The position numbers and the translations under genes were made by a program. Of a stretch of 64,000 nucleotides of DNA, positions 33,815 to 41,946 are shown in pieces. The number at the start of each line of letters is the position of its first letter. The stretch's first letter is position 1. The stretch lies in assembly GCA_018823415.1 (NCBI GenBank), contig JAHJIN010000457.1, positions 1-64,000 of the forward strand, given 5' to 3'. This DNA is from Chloroflexota bacterium (GTDB lineage: Bacteria; Chloroflexota; JAHJIN01). The notes beneath the pieces were generated by a model. The model did no database searches. It was not told where the DNA came from and saw only the letters and a list, made by a program, of their open reading frames with translations.

Positions 33815-35674
33815 ATGACGGTGATTCTGTATGATACCACTCTGCGCGACGGCACGCAGCGCGAGGGCATCTCGTTTTCCATGGACGACAAGCTCAAGAT
33901 CGCCCGGCGGCTGGATCGCCTGGGCATCGCCTACGTCGAGGGAGGTTGGCCCGGCTCCAACCCCAAGGACATGGCATTCTTTGAGCGAGCGTCCGAACTG
34001 CGCCTGAAGCAAGCGGTGGTGACGGCCTTTGGCAGCACCCGGCGCGCCGGCGTGGCACCAGAGGATGACGCCAACATCCAGGCGCTGGTGACCGCCGGCA
34101 CGCCGGCTGTCGCCATGTTTGGCAAGAGCTGGGACCTGCACGTCCTCCACGTGCTGAACACCACCCTGGAAGAAAACCTGCGCATGATCGCCGACAGCGT
34201 GCGATACTTCAAGACGCTGGGACGCGAGGTGATCTATGACGCGGAGCACTTCTTTGACGGCTACCGGGCCAATCCGGCCTACGCGCTGCAAACGCTGGCC
34301 GCCGCCGCCGAAGCCGGTGCCGACGTGCTGGTCCTGTGCGACACCAACGGCGGCTCGCTCCCGTCTACGGTGGCCGACGTTGTCACGACGGTGCAGCGCG
34401 CCACCACTACCCCCCTGGGCATCCACGCCCACAATGACGGCGAGATGGCCGTGGCCAACTCGCTGGCTGCCGTGGAGCACGGCGCTGTCCACGTGCAGGG
34501 CACCATCAACGGCTATGGCGAGCGCTGCGGCAACGCCAACCTCTGCTCTGTCATCCCGGCCCTCAAGCTCAAAATGAGCCACGACTGCGTCACCGACAAG
34601 CAGTTGCGAGCCTTGACCGAGATGGCCCGCTACGTCAGCGGGCTGGCCAATCTCAACCTGTACCCGCACCAGCCCTACGTGGGCAACAGCGCGTTTGCGC
34701 ACAAGGGGGGCATGCACGTCAATGCCCTGGTCAAGTGTGAGGAGAGCTACCAGCACATGGACCCGGGACTGGTGGGCAACCACAAGCGCGTCGTTGTCTC
34801 CGAGCTATCGGGCAAGAGCAACATCGCCTACAAGGCGCAAGAGTTTGGCCTGGAGTTGGACGAGAGCAGCGAAAAGGCTCGCCAGGTCTTGCAGCACATC
34901 AAAGAGCTGGAAAACCAGGGGTTCCAGTTCGAGGGAGCCGAGGGCTCGGTGGAGCTGCTCATCCGGCGCACGCACGCGGACTATGCCGTGCCGTTCGAGT
35001 TGCTGGACTTTCACGTGCTGGTGCGCAACAGCCACAACGGTCACATGGCCGCCGAGGCCACGGTCAAGGTGCGCGTGGGCGACCAGGTGATCCACACCGC
35101 GGCCGATGGCAACGGCCCGGTCAATGCCCTGGACGTGGCAGTGCGCAAGGCCCTGCTGCCGTTTTACCCCGGCCTGGCCGACGTACATCTGATGGACTAC
35201 AAGGTGCGTACCCTGAACGGCGGGGCCGGCACGGCAGCGCAGACCCGGGCAGTCATTACCTCCACCAACAGCCATCGCACCTGGAGCACCGTGGGCTGCT
35301 CGCCCAACATCCTGGAGGCCAGTTGGCAAGCCCTGGCCGATTGCCTGGAGTATGCCCTGCTGCCCGGCGTTGCGCCGGCCGAAGACGAGGAACTGGCCCT
35401 GTTGCCGGTGATGGAAGGCGCGACAGCTGCCGAAACCGCAAAGATTTGCCTGGGCAACCGGTGCATCGAGGATTCTGCGCTGCCCTCGCACAAGCTCGCG
35501 CGACAGTTTCTCGCGCTGCTTCATCTGGTAGACCCGCTGGAAGAGCGGTTGCAAGAGGGCCGGACGCTCATCAACGAGCGGCTAGACAGCTTTTCGCCCC
35601 AGGAACCCGAGATCCTGCGCGCGGTGCGCGACCGGGCCCGCAAAAAGCTGCCCCTGTCATTGCCGGGTCATTAG
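33815..35674 (+). CDS. cimA: (R)-citramalate synthase with C-terminal extension
   Basis: Condenses pyruvate with acetyl-CoA to citramalate, the first step of threonine-independent isoleucine synthesis. LeuA-superfamily motifs are LYDTTLRDGTQREGISFS, VEGGWPGSNPKD, HAHNDGEMAVANSL, and NGYGERCGNANL with metal-binding residues. The C-terminal regulatory (LeuA dimer) domain follows, ending near residue 530. A further about 90 residues (LLPVMEGATAAETAKICLGN onward) are not typical of the family. LeuC, LeuD and LeuB just upstream can complete the route to 2-oxobutyrate. The start at ATG 33815 has GAGGTGAAGAG upstream. Confidence 0.93.
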   Translation: MTVILYDTTLRDGTQREGISFSMDDKLKIARRLDRLGIAYVEGGWPGSNPKDMAFFERASELRLKQAVVTAFGSTRRAGVAPEDDANIQALVTAGTPAVAMFGKSWDLHVLHVLNTTLEENLRMIADSVRYFKTLGREVIYDAEHFFDGYRANPAYALQTLAAAAEAGADVLVLCDTNGGSLPSTVADVVTTVQRATTTPLGIHAHNDGEMAVANSLAAVEHGAVHVQGTINGYGERCGNANLCSVIPALKLKMSHDCVTDKQLRALTEMARYVSGLANLNLYPHQPYVGNSAFAHKGGMHVNALVKCEESYQHMDPGLVGNHKRVVVSELSGKSNIAYKAQEFGLELDESSEKARQVLQHIKELENQGFQFEGAEGSVELLIRRTHADYAVPFELLDFHVLVRNSHNGHMAAEATVKVRVGDQVIHTAADGNGPVNALDVAVRKALLPFYPGLADVHLMDYKVRTLNGGAGTAAQTRAVITSTNSHRTWSTVGCSPNILEASWQALADCLEYALLPGVAPAEDEELALLPVMEGATAAETAKICLGNRCIEDSALPSHKLARQFLALLHLVDPLEERLQEGRTLINERLDSFSPQEPEILRAVRDRARKKLPLSLPGH

Positions 35675-35704
35675 CCCGGGCCTGCACATTCCTTTCCCAA
35701 ACTC

Positions 35705-35727
35705 AATGGGCGCCTCTGGCGCCCATT
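35705..35727 (+). terminator. Terminator-like hairpin after cimA
   Basis: AATGGGCGCC (35705-35714), loop TCT, GGCGCCCATT (35718-35727), followed by TTGACGTT. The 10-bp stem is perfect but the U-tract is short. Confidence 0.6.
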
Positions 35728-35761
35728 TGACGTTGATTGGGCTACCGGCAACCTGGTTGGT

Positions 35762-35791
35762 TTGTCATGGTGAGACTGGATGTGATATAAT
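35762..35791 (+). promoter_or_regulatory. Promoter of the cyclase-AAA-TPR gene
   Basis: TTGTCA (35762-35767), 18-bp spacer, TATAAT (35786-35791), with TGA just upstream forming an extended -10. Confidence 0.8.
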
Positions 35792-35855
35792 AGCAGGTGA
35801 TCGGCCTGCCGGTTCCCCCAACAAGCTCTCGATTCCTGGCATGACGGGTGAGTCA

Positions 35856-38800
35856 ATGACCGAAATCGCCAAGCTCGAACAAGCCATCGCCGCCCTGGAA
35901 AGCCAGCGGGCGATCCTGGGCGACGCCGTGGTAGACGCATCCATCGCCGCCTTGCACGAGAAACTGGTTACCTTGCGGGCCAGCGCGCCTGCGTGGGAGC
36001 ACGGCCGGGGCGAGCAGCAGCGCAAGCTGGTCACCATCCTCTTTGCCGACATTGCCAGCTCGACCGAGATGAGCGCGCACCTGGATCCGGAGGACGCGCT
36101 GGCGATCATGGGCGGCGCGCTGGAGCAGTTTGAGACCGTCATCGAGCAGCACGAGGGCGCGGTCGTTCGGTTCCTGGGCGATGGATTGCTGGCCATCTTT
36201 GGCTTTCACGCGGCTAGGGAGGACGACGCGGAGCGGGCGGTGCGGGCCGGGCTGGGGATACTGGAGACCGCGCAGCAGTATGCGCAGCAAGTGGAGGACC
36301 GGTGGGGACTGGCCGGCTTTGGCGTGCGAGTGGGCCTCAACACCGGGCTGGTGCTGCTGGGCGAGGTGGGTGCTGCGCACGAGATTACTGCCATGGGTGA
36401 CGCCGTGAATCTGGCGGCCCGGATGGAGCAAAATGCCCCGGTGGGTGGCCTGTTGATCTCGCACGATACCTATCGTCACGTGCGGGGGCTCTTTGACGTG
36501 CGCCCGTTGGAGCCGCTGGCGGTCAAGGGCAAGGCCGAACCGGTGCAGGCCTATCTGGTCGTGCGAGCCAAGCCGCGCGCGTTCCGGCTGATGACCCGGG
36601 GCGTGGAAGGCGTCGAGACGCGCATGATCGGCCGCGCCGCCGAAATGGCGCATCTCCAGAACGCCTTGCACACCACGATCGCGACCGGCCGTTTGCGCGT
36701 CGTGACCATCGTGAGCGAGGCCGGGCTGGGCAAGAGCCGCCTGCTGTACGAGTTCCAGAACTGGCTGGACTTGCAGCCGGAGAATCTTCGGCTCTTTCGC
36801 GGTCGCGCGAGCCAGGAGATGCAGCGCTTGCCCTATGCCTTGCTGCGCGACGTGTTCTCCTTTCGCTTCCGGATGGCCGACAGCGACCCGCTGGCCGTGG
36901 CGCGGGACAAGCTGGTGCACGGCATCGCCGGGTTCATGGGTGAGGACCCCGAGGTCGAGATGAAGGCACACTTTATCGGTCATCTCATTGGGTTGGACCT
37001 GTCGGCGAGCCCGCACCTGAGCGGTATCCTGGACAACACACAGCAGATCCGTGACCGGGCGTTGCACTATCTGGCCCAGTTCTTCACGGCCGTGGCCCGC
37101 GAGCGCAGCGAGGCCGCGGTGGTGCTTCTGCTGGAAGACCTGCATTGGGCCGACGACGACTCGCTGGATGCCCTGGTGTATCTGCTGTCCGCGTGCGACC
37201 GCATTCCACTCCTTCTGGTTGTTGCCGCGCGCCCTCCACTCTTTGACCGTCGGCCGACCTGGGCGCAGGGATTGGATGCGTACACCCGGCTGGACCTGGC
37301 GCCCCTGTCCAAAGACGACAGCCGCGCCCTGGTGGAAGAGATCCTCAAAAAGGCCTCGGAGGTGCCGCAGGCGCTGCGGGAGCTGGTGGTGAGTGGCGCA
37401 GAGGGCAACCCGTTCTATGCCGAGGAGCTGATCAAGATCCTCATCGACGAGCAGGTCATCATCCCCGGTGAAGATCTGTGGCGGGTGATGCCGGATCGCC
37501 TGATTCAGGTGCGCGTGCCGCCGACGCTGACCGGCGTGCTGCAAGCCCGGCTGGACAGCCTGCCGCCCATCGAGTACGAGACGCTGCAACGCGCCTCGGT
37601 GGTTGGGCGGGTGTTCTGGAACCAGGCCGTGGCCTTTCTCGGCTCGACCTCGCCGGAGCACCCGGTCCAGTCTCTCACCTCGGCCATGATCGACGCGGCC
37701 GTGCACGCCCTCCACCGTCGGGAACTCGTCTTTCAACGCGAGACGTCGGCGTTTGCCGGGACCGACGAATACATTTTCAAGCACACCATGCTGCGAGACG
37801 TGACCTATGAGACGGTTCTGAAAAAGCAACGGCGCGTCTACCACGCGCAGACGGCTCAGTGGCTGGTGGAACACAGCGGCGAGCGGGCCGACCAGTATGC
37901 CGCGCTCATTGCGGAGCATTACGAGCAGGCCGGCGAAATCGCCTCGGCGGCGGCGTGGTACGGACGGGCCGGGGCACAGGCGCAAGCGGCCTATGCCCCT
38001 GATGCCGCCATCGGCTATTATCGCAAGGCATTTGATTTCACCGCCCAGTTGGGTGGTACGCCCGCACTCGCGTGGTACACGGGTCTGGGTACGGCCTTGC
38101 GCGCGCGGGCGCGATACGCGGAGGCGGTCGACGTATACACCAGTCTGTACCAGGCGGCGGGGGCGGTCGGGGATACGGTGATGCAGGCCCGGGCCTGGAA
38201 CGAGACCGCCGGCGTGCAGAATATCCAGGGCAACCCTCACGCCGCGTTAGAGAGCGCCGAGCGAGCGGAGGCGCTGGCCCGGATAGCTGTCTCAAAGCGA
38301 GACACCGACGCGGCGCAGCTGGCCTGGGCCGCTGCGCTGCTCTGGAAAGGCTGGACGTTGTATCGTATGGGAGATGCCTCCGGGGCGCTGACCTGGGGCG
38401 AGCAGGGATTGGCGCACTGTGAAAAGCTGGGGCCTCGCAGCGAGTGGGCGCGCGGCCTGAATCTGCTGGGCATGGCCCACCTGGTGTTGGGCCACTTTGA
38501 GCAGGCTATCCAGTATGCAGAACGAACGTTGGCCGCCTATCGGGAGTTGGGCGACCGGCTGGGCGAAGGGGCGATATTGAACAACCTGGGGGCCATCGCC
38601 TATTTTCGCGGCGAGTATGCCACGGCCCTGACGCGCTACCAGGAGGCACTGGACATTGCCCGGGAGACGGGGAGCCGGCTGGGAGAGGTGGTGGGTCTCA
38701 GTAACCTGGGCGGGGCGCGGGTCGGGCTGGGCGACTATGCCGCAGCGGAACAAGATTTGCGACAGGTCATCGCCACAGCCGGGGTGGCCGGGGCTTCCTT

Positions 38801-39239
38801 CCTCTCCGAGACCTATCGCTTCCTGGCCGAAGCGTGCCTGGGGCAGGGCAAGGTGACGGAGGCACTGGACGCGGCGCAACAGGCGTTGGCCCACGGGCAG
38901 GAGGCCGGGAACAAGGAACTCATCGGTGGGGCGTGGCGAGTACTGGGCCAGGTGCGGGGTCGCCAGTCAGAAGGGGCCGATGTGGACAGCGAGACCGGGC
39001 CGGCGGGTTGTTTCCGAGAGAGTCTGCGCATGTTCACCGAGATGGGGGCTGAGGCGGAGCGGGCGCGGACGCTGCGCGAGTGGGGGAGGTACGAGATAGA
39101 GAGTGGAGATAGAGAAGGAGAGGGAGGGAGGGAGAAGGGGCGGGAGATGTGGGAGGAGGCGCGCGGGATTTTCGAGCGACTGGAGCTGCACGCAGAGGTG
39201 GAGCGGATGAATCGCCAGAGGGCCAGCCTGCCGGCATGA
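35856..39239 (+). CDS. Class III nucleotide cyclase / AAA ATPase / TPR regulatory protein
   Basis: The start at 35856 (GGTGA upstream) gives 1127 residues. A short coiled segment leads into a class III cyclase domain (about 55-230) with both metal-binding aspartates (LFADIASSTEM and LGDGLLAIFG). A STAND/AAA ATPase follows, with Walker A EAGLGKSRLLYEF and Walker B VVLLLEDLHWADDDSLDAL. From about residue 680 there are TPR repeats (AYRELGDRLGEGAILNNLGAIAYF and similar). These proteins integrate a signal through TPR and ATPase parts to control cyclic nucleotide output or act as adaptors. The 3' end is coded by a nearly pure purine tract giving a repetitive Glu/Gly/Arg stretch. Confidence 0.9.
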   Translation: MTEIAKLEQAIAALESQRAILGDAVVDASIAALHEKLVTLRASAPAWEHGRGEQQRKLVTILFADIASSTEMSAHLDPEDALAIMGGALEQFETVIEQHEGAVVRFLGDGLLAIFGFHAAREDDAERAVRAGLGILETAQQYAQQVEDRWGLAGFGVRVGLNTGLVLLGEVGAAHEITAMGDAVNLAARMEQNAPVGGLLISHDTYRHVRGLFDVRPLEPLAVKGKAEPVQAYLVVRAKPRAFRLMTRGVEGVETRMIGRAAEMAHLQNALHTTIATGRLRVVTIVSEAGLGKSRLLYEFQNWLDLQPENLRLFRGRASQEMQRLPYALLRDVFSFRFRMADSDPLAVARDKLVHGIAGFMGEDPEVEMKAHFIGHLIGLDLSASPHLSGILDNTQQIRDRALHYLAQFFTAVARERSEAAVVLLLEDLHWADDDSLDALVYLLSACDRIPLLLVVAARPPLFDRRPTWAQGLDAYTRLDLAPLSKDDSRALVEEILKKASEVPQALRELVVSGAEGNPFYAEELIKILIDEQVIIPGEDLWRVMPDRLIQVRVPPTLTGVLQARLDSLPPIEYETLQRASVVGRVFWNQAVAFLGSTSPEHPVQSLTSAMIDAAVHALHRRELVFQRETSAFAGTDEYIFKHTMLRDVTYETVLKKQRRVYHAQTAQWLVEHSGERADQYAALIAEHYEQAGEIASAAAWYGRAGAQAQAAYAPDAAIGYYRKAFDFTAQLGGTPALAWYTGLGTALRARARYAEAVDVYTSLYQAAGAVGDTVMQARAWNETAGVQNIQGNPHAALESAERAEALARIAVSKRDTDAAQLAWAAALLWKGWTLYRMGDASGALTWGEQGLAHCEKLGPRSEWARGLNLLGMAHLVLGHFEQAIQYAERTLAAYRELGDRLGEGAILNNLGAIAYFRGEYATALTRYQEALDIARETGSRLGEVVGLSNLGGARVGLGDYAAAEQDLRQVIATAGVAGASFLSETYRFLAEACLGQGKVTEALDAAQQALAHGQEAGNKELIGGAWRVLGQVRGRQSEGADVDSETGPAGCFRESLRMFTEMGAEAERARTLREWGRYEIESGDREGEGGREKGREMWEEARGIFERLELHAEVERMNRQRASLPA

Positions 39240-39250
39240 TGGCTGCGTCA

Positions 39251-39334
39251 GGGCCTAACCCGTGGAGTTCTTGTACAACGAGCAAGAATTCCCAGAAGCG
39301 TTATCTTGGTTGGCTCTGGTTTATCCATTTTAGG
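39251..39334 (+). repeat. Dispersed repeat family A, copy 2
   Basis: Begins GGGCCTAACC and has the core TTGTACAACGAGCAAGAATT. It ends TTTTAGGG, a degenerate form of the GGTTAGG terminus. Same orientation as copy 1; between the cyclase gene and the enoyl-CoA hydratase gene. Confidence 0.85.
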
Positions 39335-39363
39335 GGGAATGAATCAATCTGGAGGGTGTCAAC

Positions 39364-40119
39364 ATGAGCTTGTTGCAAGTCGAGATGGTGGATCAGGTGG
39401 CGGTGGTCAAGCTGGATCACGGCGTCACCAATGCGCTCAGTCGCCAACTGGTGGCTGAGTTGGGCGATGCACTGAACCAGGTGAGACAGGACCCGGCGGT
39501 GCGGGGTCTGGTTCTGAGCAGTGTGGGCGACCGGTTCTTTTGCATTGGGTTGGACCTGCCCGACGTCTATGACCTGCCCCGGGACGAATTCGCGGACTAT
39601 TTTCGGGCCTTTGGCCGGGTCTGCATGGACCTGTACACGCTGCCCAAGCCTACCGTGGCGGCCCTGACCGGGCACGCGTTGGCCGGCGGCTGCATCCTGG
39701 CCCTGTGCTGCGACTATCGCTTGATGGCCGAGGGTCGCAAGCTGATGGGCCTCAACGAGGTCAAGTTGGGCGTGCCGGTGCCGTATCTGGGGGACTGTAT
39801 CTTGCGCCAGTTGGTGGGTGCACGCCACGCCCGCGAGGTGACGGGCACCGGCGAGTTTTTCCCGCCAGAGGAGGCGCTGTGCCTGGGCCTGGTAGACCAA
39901 GTGTTGCCTCCCGCCGAGGTGCTGCCACAGGCCATCGCCAAGGCCCAGGCCCTGGGCGCGCTGCCCGCGGCCGCGTTTGCCATGATCAAGCGCAACCGCA
40001 CCGAGCCGGTGACCCAGCAGTGGGACGCCCACCTGACAGCGCGTGACGAGGCCATGCTGGACCTGTGGTACGCGCCAGAGGCCCGGGCGTTGCTCAAGGC
40101 GGCCCGAGAGAAATTCTGA
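39364..40119 (+). CDS. Enoyl-CoA hydratase/isomerase family protein
   Basis: A 251-residue crotonase-fold enzyme. The oxyanion-hole region is FCIGLDLPDVY, and the second half of the active site is GHALAGGCILALCCDYRLMAEG. Family members hydrate, isomerise or hydrolyse CoA thioesters. The typical hydratase catalytic glutamates are not obvious at the expected positions, so an isomerase-like role is possible. GGAGGG lies eight bases before ATG 39364. It is monocistronic, with a strong terminator following. Confidence 0.88.
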   Translation: MSLLQVEMVDQVAVVKLDHGVTNALSRQLVAELGDALNQVRQDPAVRGLVLSSVGDRFFCIGLDLPDVYDLPRDEFADYFRAFGRVCMDLYTLPKPTVAALTGHALAGGCILALCCDYRLMAEGRKLMGLNEVKLGVPVPYLGDCILRQLVGARHAREVTGTGEFFPPEEALCLGLVDQVLPPAEVLPQAIAKAQALGALPAAAFAMIKRNRTEPVTQQWDAHLTARDEAMLDLWYAPEARALLKAAREKF

Positions 40120-40144
40120 CGCACCGAACGCCAGTCATCGATAG

Positions 40145-40177
40145 AAACCCCCGAGGCTTCTCAAACCTCGGGGGTTT
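40145..40177. terminator. Bidirectional terminator between convergent genes
   Basis: AAACCCCCGAGG (40145-40156), nine-base loop, CCTCGGGGGTTT (40166-40177). The perfect 12-bp stem is flanked by A/T on each side, serving the enoyl-CoA hydratase gene (+) and the secreted-protein gene (-). Confidence 0.85.
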
Positions 40178-40185
40178 GCTTGTGG

Positions 40186-41946
40186 TCAGGGCTGCTTGAG
40201 GACCAGCGGCAGGTAGAGGCGCGCCAGCGGCGGGGCCTGCGATCCCAGGTGAACCTCGTCGAGCCAGGCTACGGCACCGGCCGACGACGCCCGAGCGTCG
40301 TCATCAACCTGAAAGTACAGCGTCACGGTGCCGGTGATGGGCAGGTCGGCGGTGACATAGGCCCACGGGGTGGCGGTGCTCACCTTGGTCACGGTGACGG
40401 CCGAGGCGCCGGCCACCCAGGCCCGGAACGTGTCCGAGGGCACGGTGGGGCTAAAGGCATAGGCAAAGGACAGCGTGGGCGAGATGAGCGCGTCGGTCAG
40501 GACGACGGTCTGGCTGAGGATGGAGCGTCCCGCCGCGCGACCCAACTGGACGGCCCACGGTCCGGTGTGCGCGGGCGTCGTCACGGTAGGCGGCGTGTCC
40601 CCGCCGACCGACCAGCCGGCCAACGGGTCGGCCCCGGTGAAATCGCCGTTGTGCACCACGTCGTCGGCCGGGGGCAGCAGCAGCTCCAGGCCGGTCACGT
40701 GCCTCTGCACGTCCACGTTGGTCATGGGCGGCAGCGGGGCATAGCTGGCAGCGCCCAGGGCCGGCGTGACGACGAGGGTATAGGTGCCGGTGGCTGGCAC
40801 GGCGCACCAAAAGTCGCCGGCGGCGCCGGTGGTGGCGGTAGCCACCAGGCTGCCGGTCAGCGTGACCAGGGCGCCGGGGACGCCGTGGCTGCGGCCGTCG
40901 CCGTTGTCGGCGCTGCGGTTGTTGACCACGTGCCCGACCACGGACCAGGCGGCAACTGTGATCTGGGCGTCGGGCGTGGCCGGGTACTGTTCCACCCAGC
41001 CCCAGACGCGGCCCTCATTGGTGCCGCCGGTGGCGTCGTGGGCGCGGCAGCGAAAGGCATACGTGTCCCCCGGCTCCAGGTTCACCGGGCTACCGGCCCC
41101 AAACGTGGCCGAGGTCGCCAGGGTGTTGGTGAGCCACGTGGTCCAGTTGCCGCCGTTTGTCTGGTATTGCACGTCATAGGAATAGGCCACCGGCGGGCTG
41201 GCGGGCGGAACCGGGCCGGTGGCGCTGGCCGCGTCCGGTATCAGCAGCTCCCAGAACACCGGGAACGCATCGGCGGTGGTGGTGGCCGGCAGCGGCACCA
41301 CACGGGAGGTGTTGGTCGTCGTCACCGGCGAGGGGTAGAGCCGGGCCTCGTCCCATAGGGCCTGGCAGTCGTTGCTGGGCCAGCGGTTGTTGATGTGGAT
41401 GAACAGGGTGGTGGTGGGCGTTTCGGCAGTGAACGACAGGTAGGCGAAATAGGCCCGACGGTCGCGAAAGTCCTCGGCGCCGCGAAACAGCCCGGGGTCC
41501 AGCCAATCGTCGCCGCCCCACAGGTCCACGGCCAACTGCTTGCCAATGTTTTCACGGTCGTCTGGCGGGGTGTTGATCACGCCATAACTGCTGAGGATCC
41601 ACAACTGGTACGTGTACGCGTCGCCGGGCGTCAGGCCGCCCACGGTCTGGTAGAGACCGCATTGATAGCTGCTATAGGTGGACCAGACCCACTGGCTGGG
41701 GAACCCATCGCGGCATTCCTCATAGTTGGGCCGGAACTCGGGCACCACGGGGTCGTACCCATCGACAAAGGGCGTCCAGTGCTCGGCCACGTACTCGGCC
41801 CGGCCGTCGATGTGCCAGGTGATGTATGGTTCGCTAAAACTGCCGTTGCGGAGGGTGGGTACGTCCTGGCCGGTTGCGCCGGGCACGAGCACCATGCTCA
41901 GGATGAGCATGGTCAGCAACCCAATACGCGCGGTTTTCCCGCTCAT
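40186..41946 (-). CDS. Secreted multidomain beta protein with YLPLVLK tail
   Basis: Start at ATG 41946 gives 586 residues with a signal peptide (IGLLTMLILSMVLVPGATG). The N-terminal part has a galactose-binding/CBM-like look (NGSFSEPYITWHIDGRAEY). A fibronectin-like segment follows (SYDVQYQTNGGNWTTWLTNT), then a carboxypeptidase-regulatory-like domain (GVPGALVTLTGSLVATATTG) and a C-terminal jellyroll-like domain (NGDFTGADPLAGWSVGG). The final residues ARLYLPLVLKQP carry the same motif as the propeller at 13646. It overlaps the STAND gene upstream (ATGA), so both are co-translated. Role unknown; probably cell-surface. Confidence 0.78.
   Translation of the reverse strand: MSGKTARIGLLTMLILSMVLVPGATGQDVPTLRNGSFSEPYITWHIDGRAEYVAEHWTPFVDGYDPVVPEFRPNYEECRDGFPSQWVWSTYSSYQCGLYQTVGGLTPGDAYTYQLWILSSYGVINTPPDDRENIGKQLAVDLWGGDDWLDPGLFRGAEDFRDRRAYFAYLSFTAETPTTTLFIHINNRWPSNDCQALWDEARLYPSPVTTTNTSRVVPLPATTTADAFPVFWELLIPDAASATGPVPPASPPVAYSYDVQYQTNGGNWTTWLTNTLATSATFGAGSPVNLEPGDTYAFRCRAHDATGGTNEGRVWGWVEQYPATPDAQITVAAWSVVGHVVNNRSADNGDGRSHGVPGALVTLTGSLVATATTGAAGDFWCAVPATGTYTLVVTPALGAASYAPLPPMTNVDVQRHVTGLELLLPPADDVVHNGDFTGADPLAGWSVGGDTPPTVTTPAHTGPWAVQLGRAAGRSILSQTVVLTDALISPTLSFAYAFSPTVPSDTFRAWVAGASAVTVTKVSTATPWAYVTADLPITGTVTLYFQVDDDARASSAGAVAWLDEVHLGSQAPPLARLYLPLVLKQP

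Noticed and set aside
33430-33927. 165-codon minus-strand ORF between leuB and cimA
   Set aside because: Overlaps the cimA start, no ribosome site or domain; kept only as a note that the region may hold a relic.
35853-38240. 795-codon minus-strand ORF
   Set aside because: Antisense shadow of the cyclase-AAA-TPR gene, rich in His/Arg/Gly without any domain.
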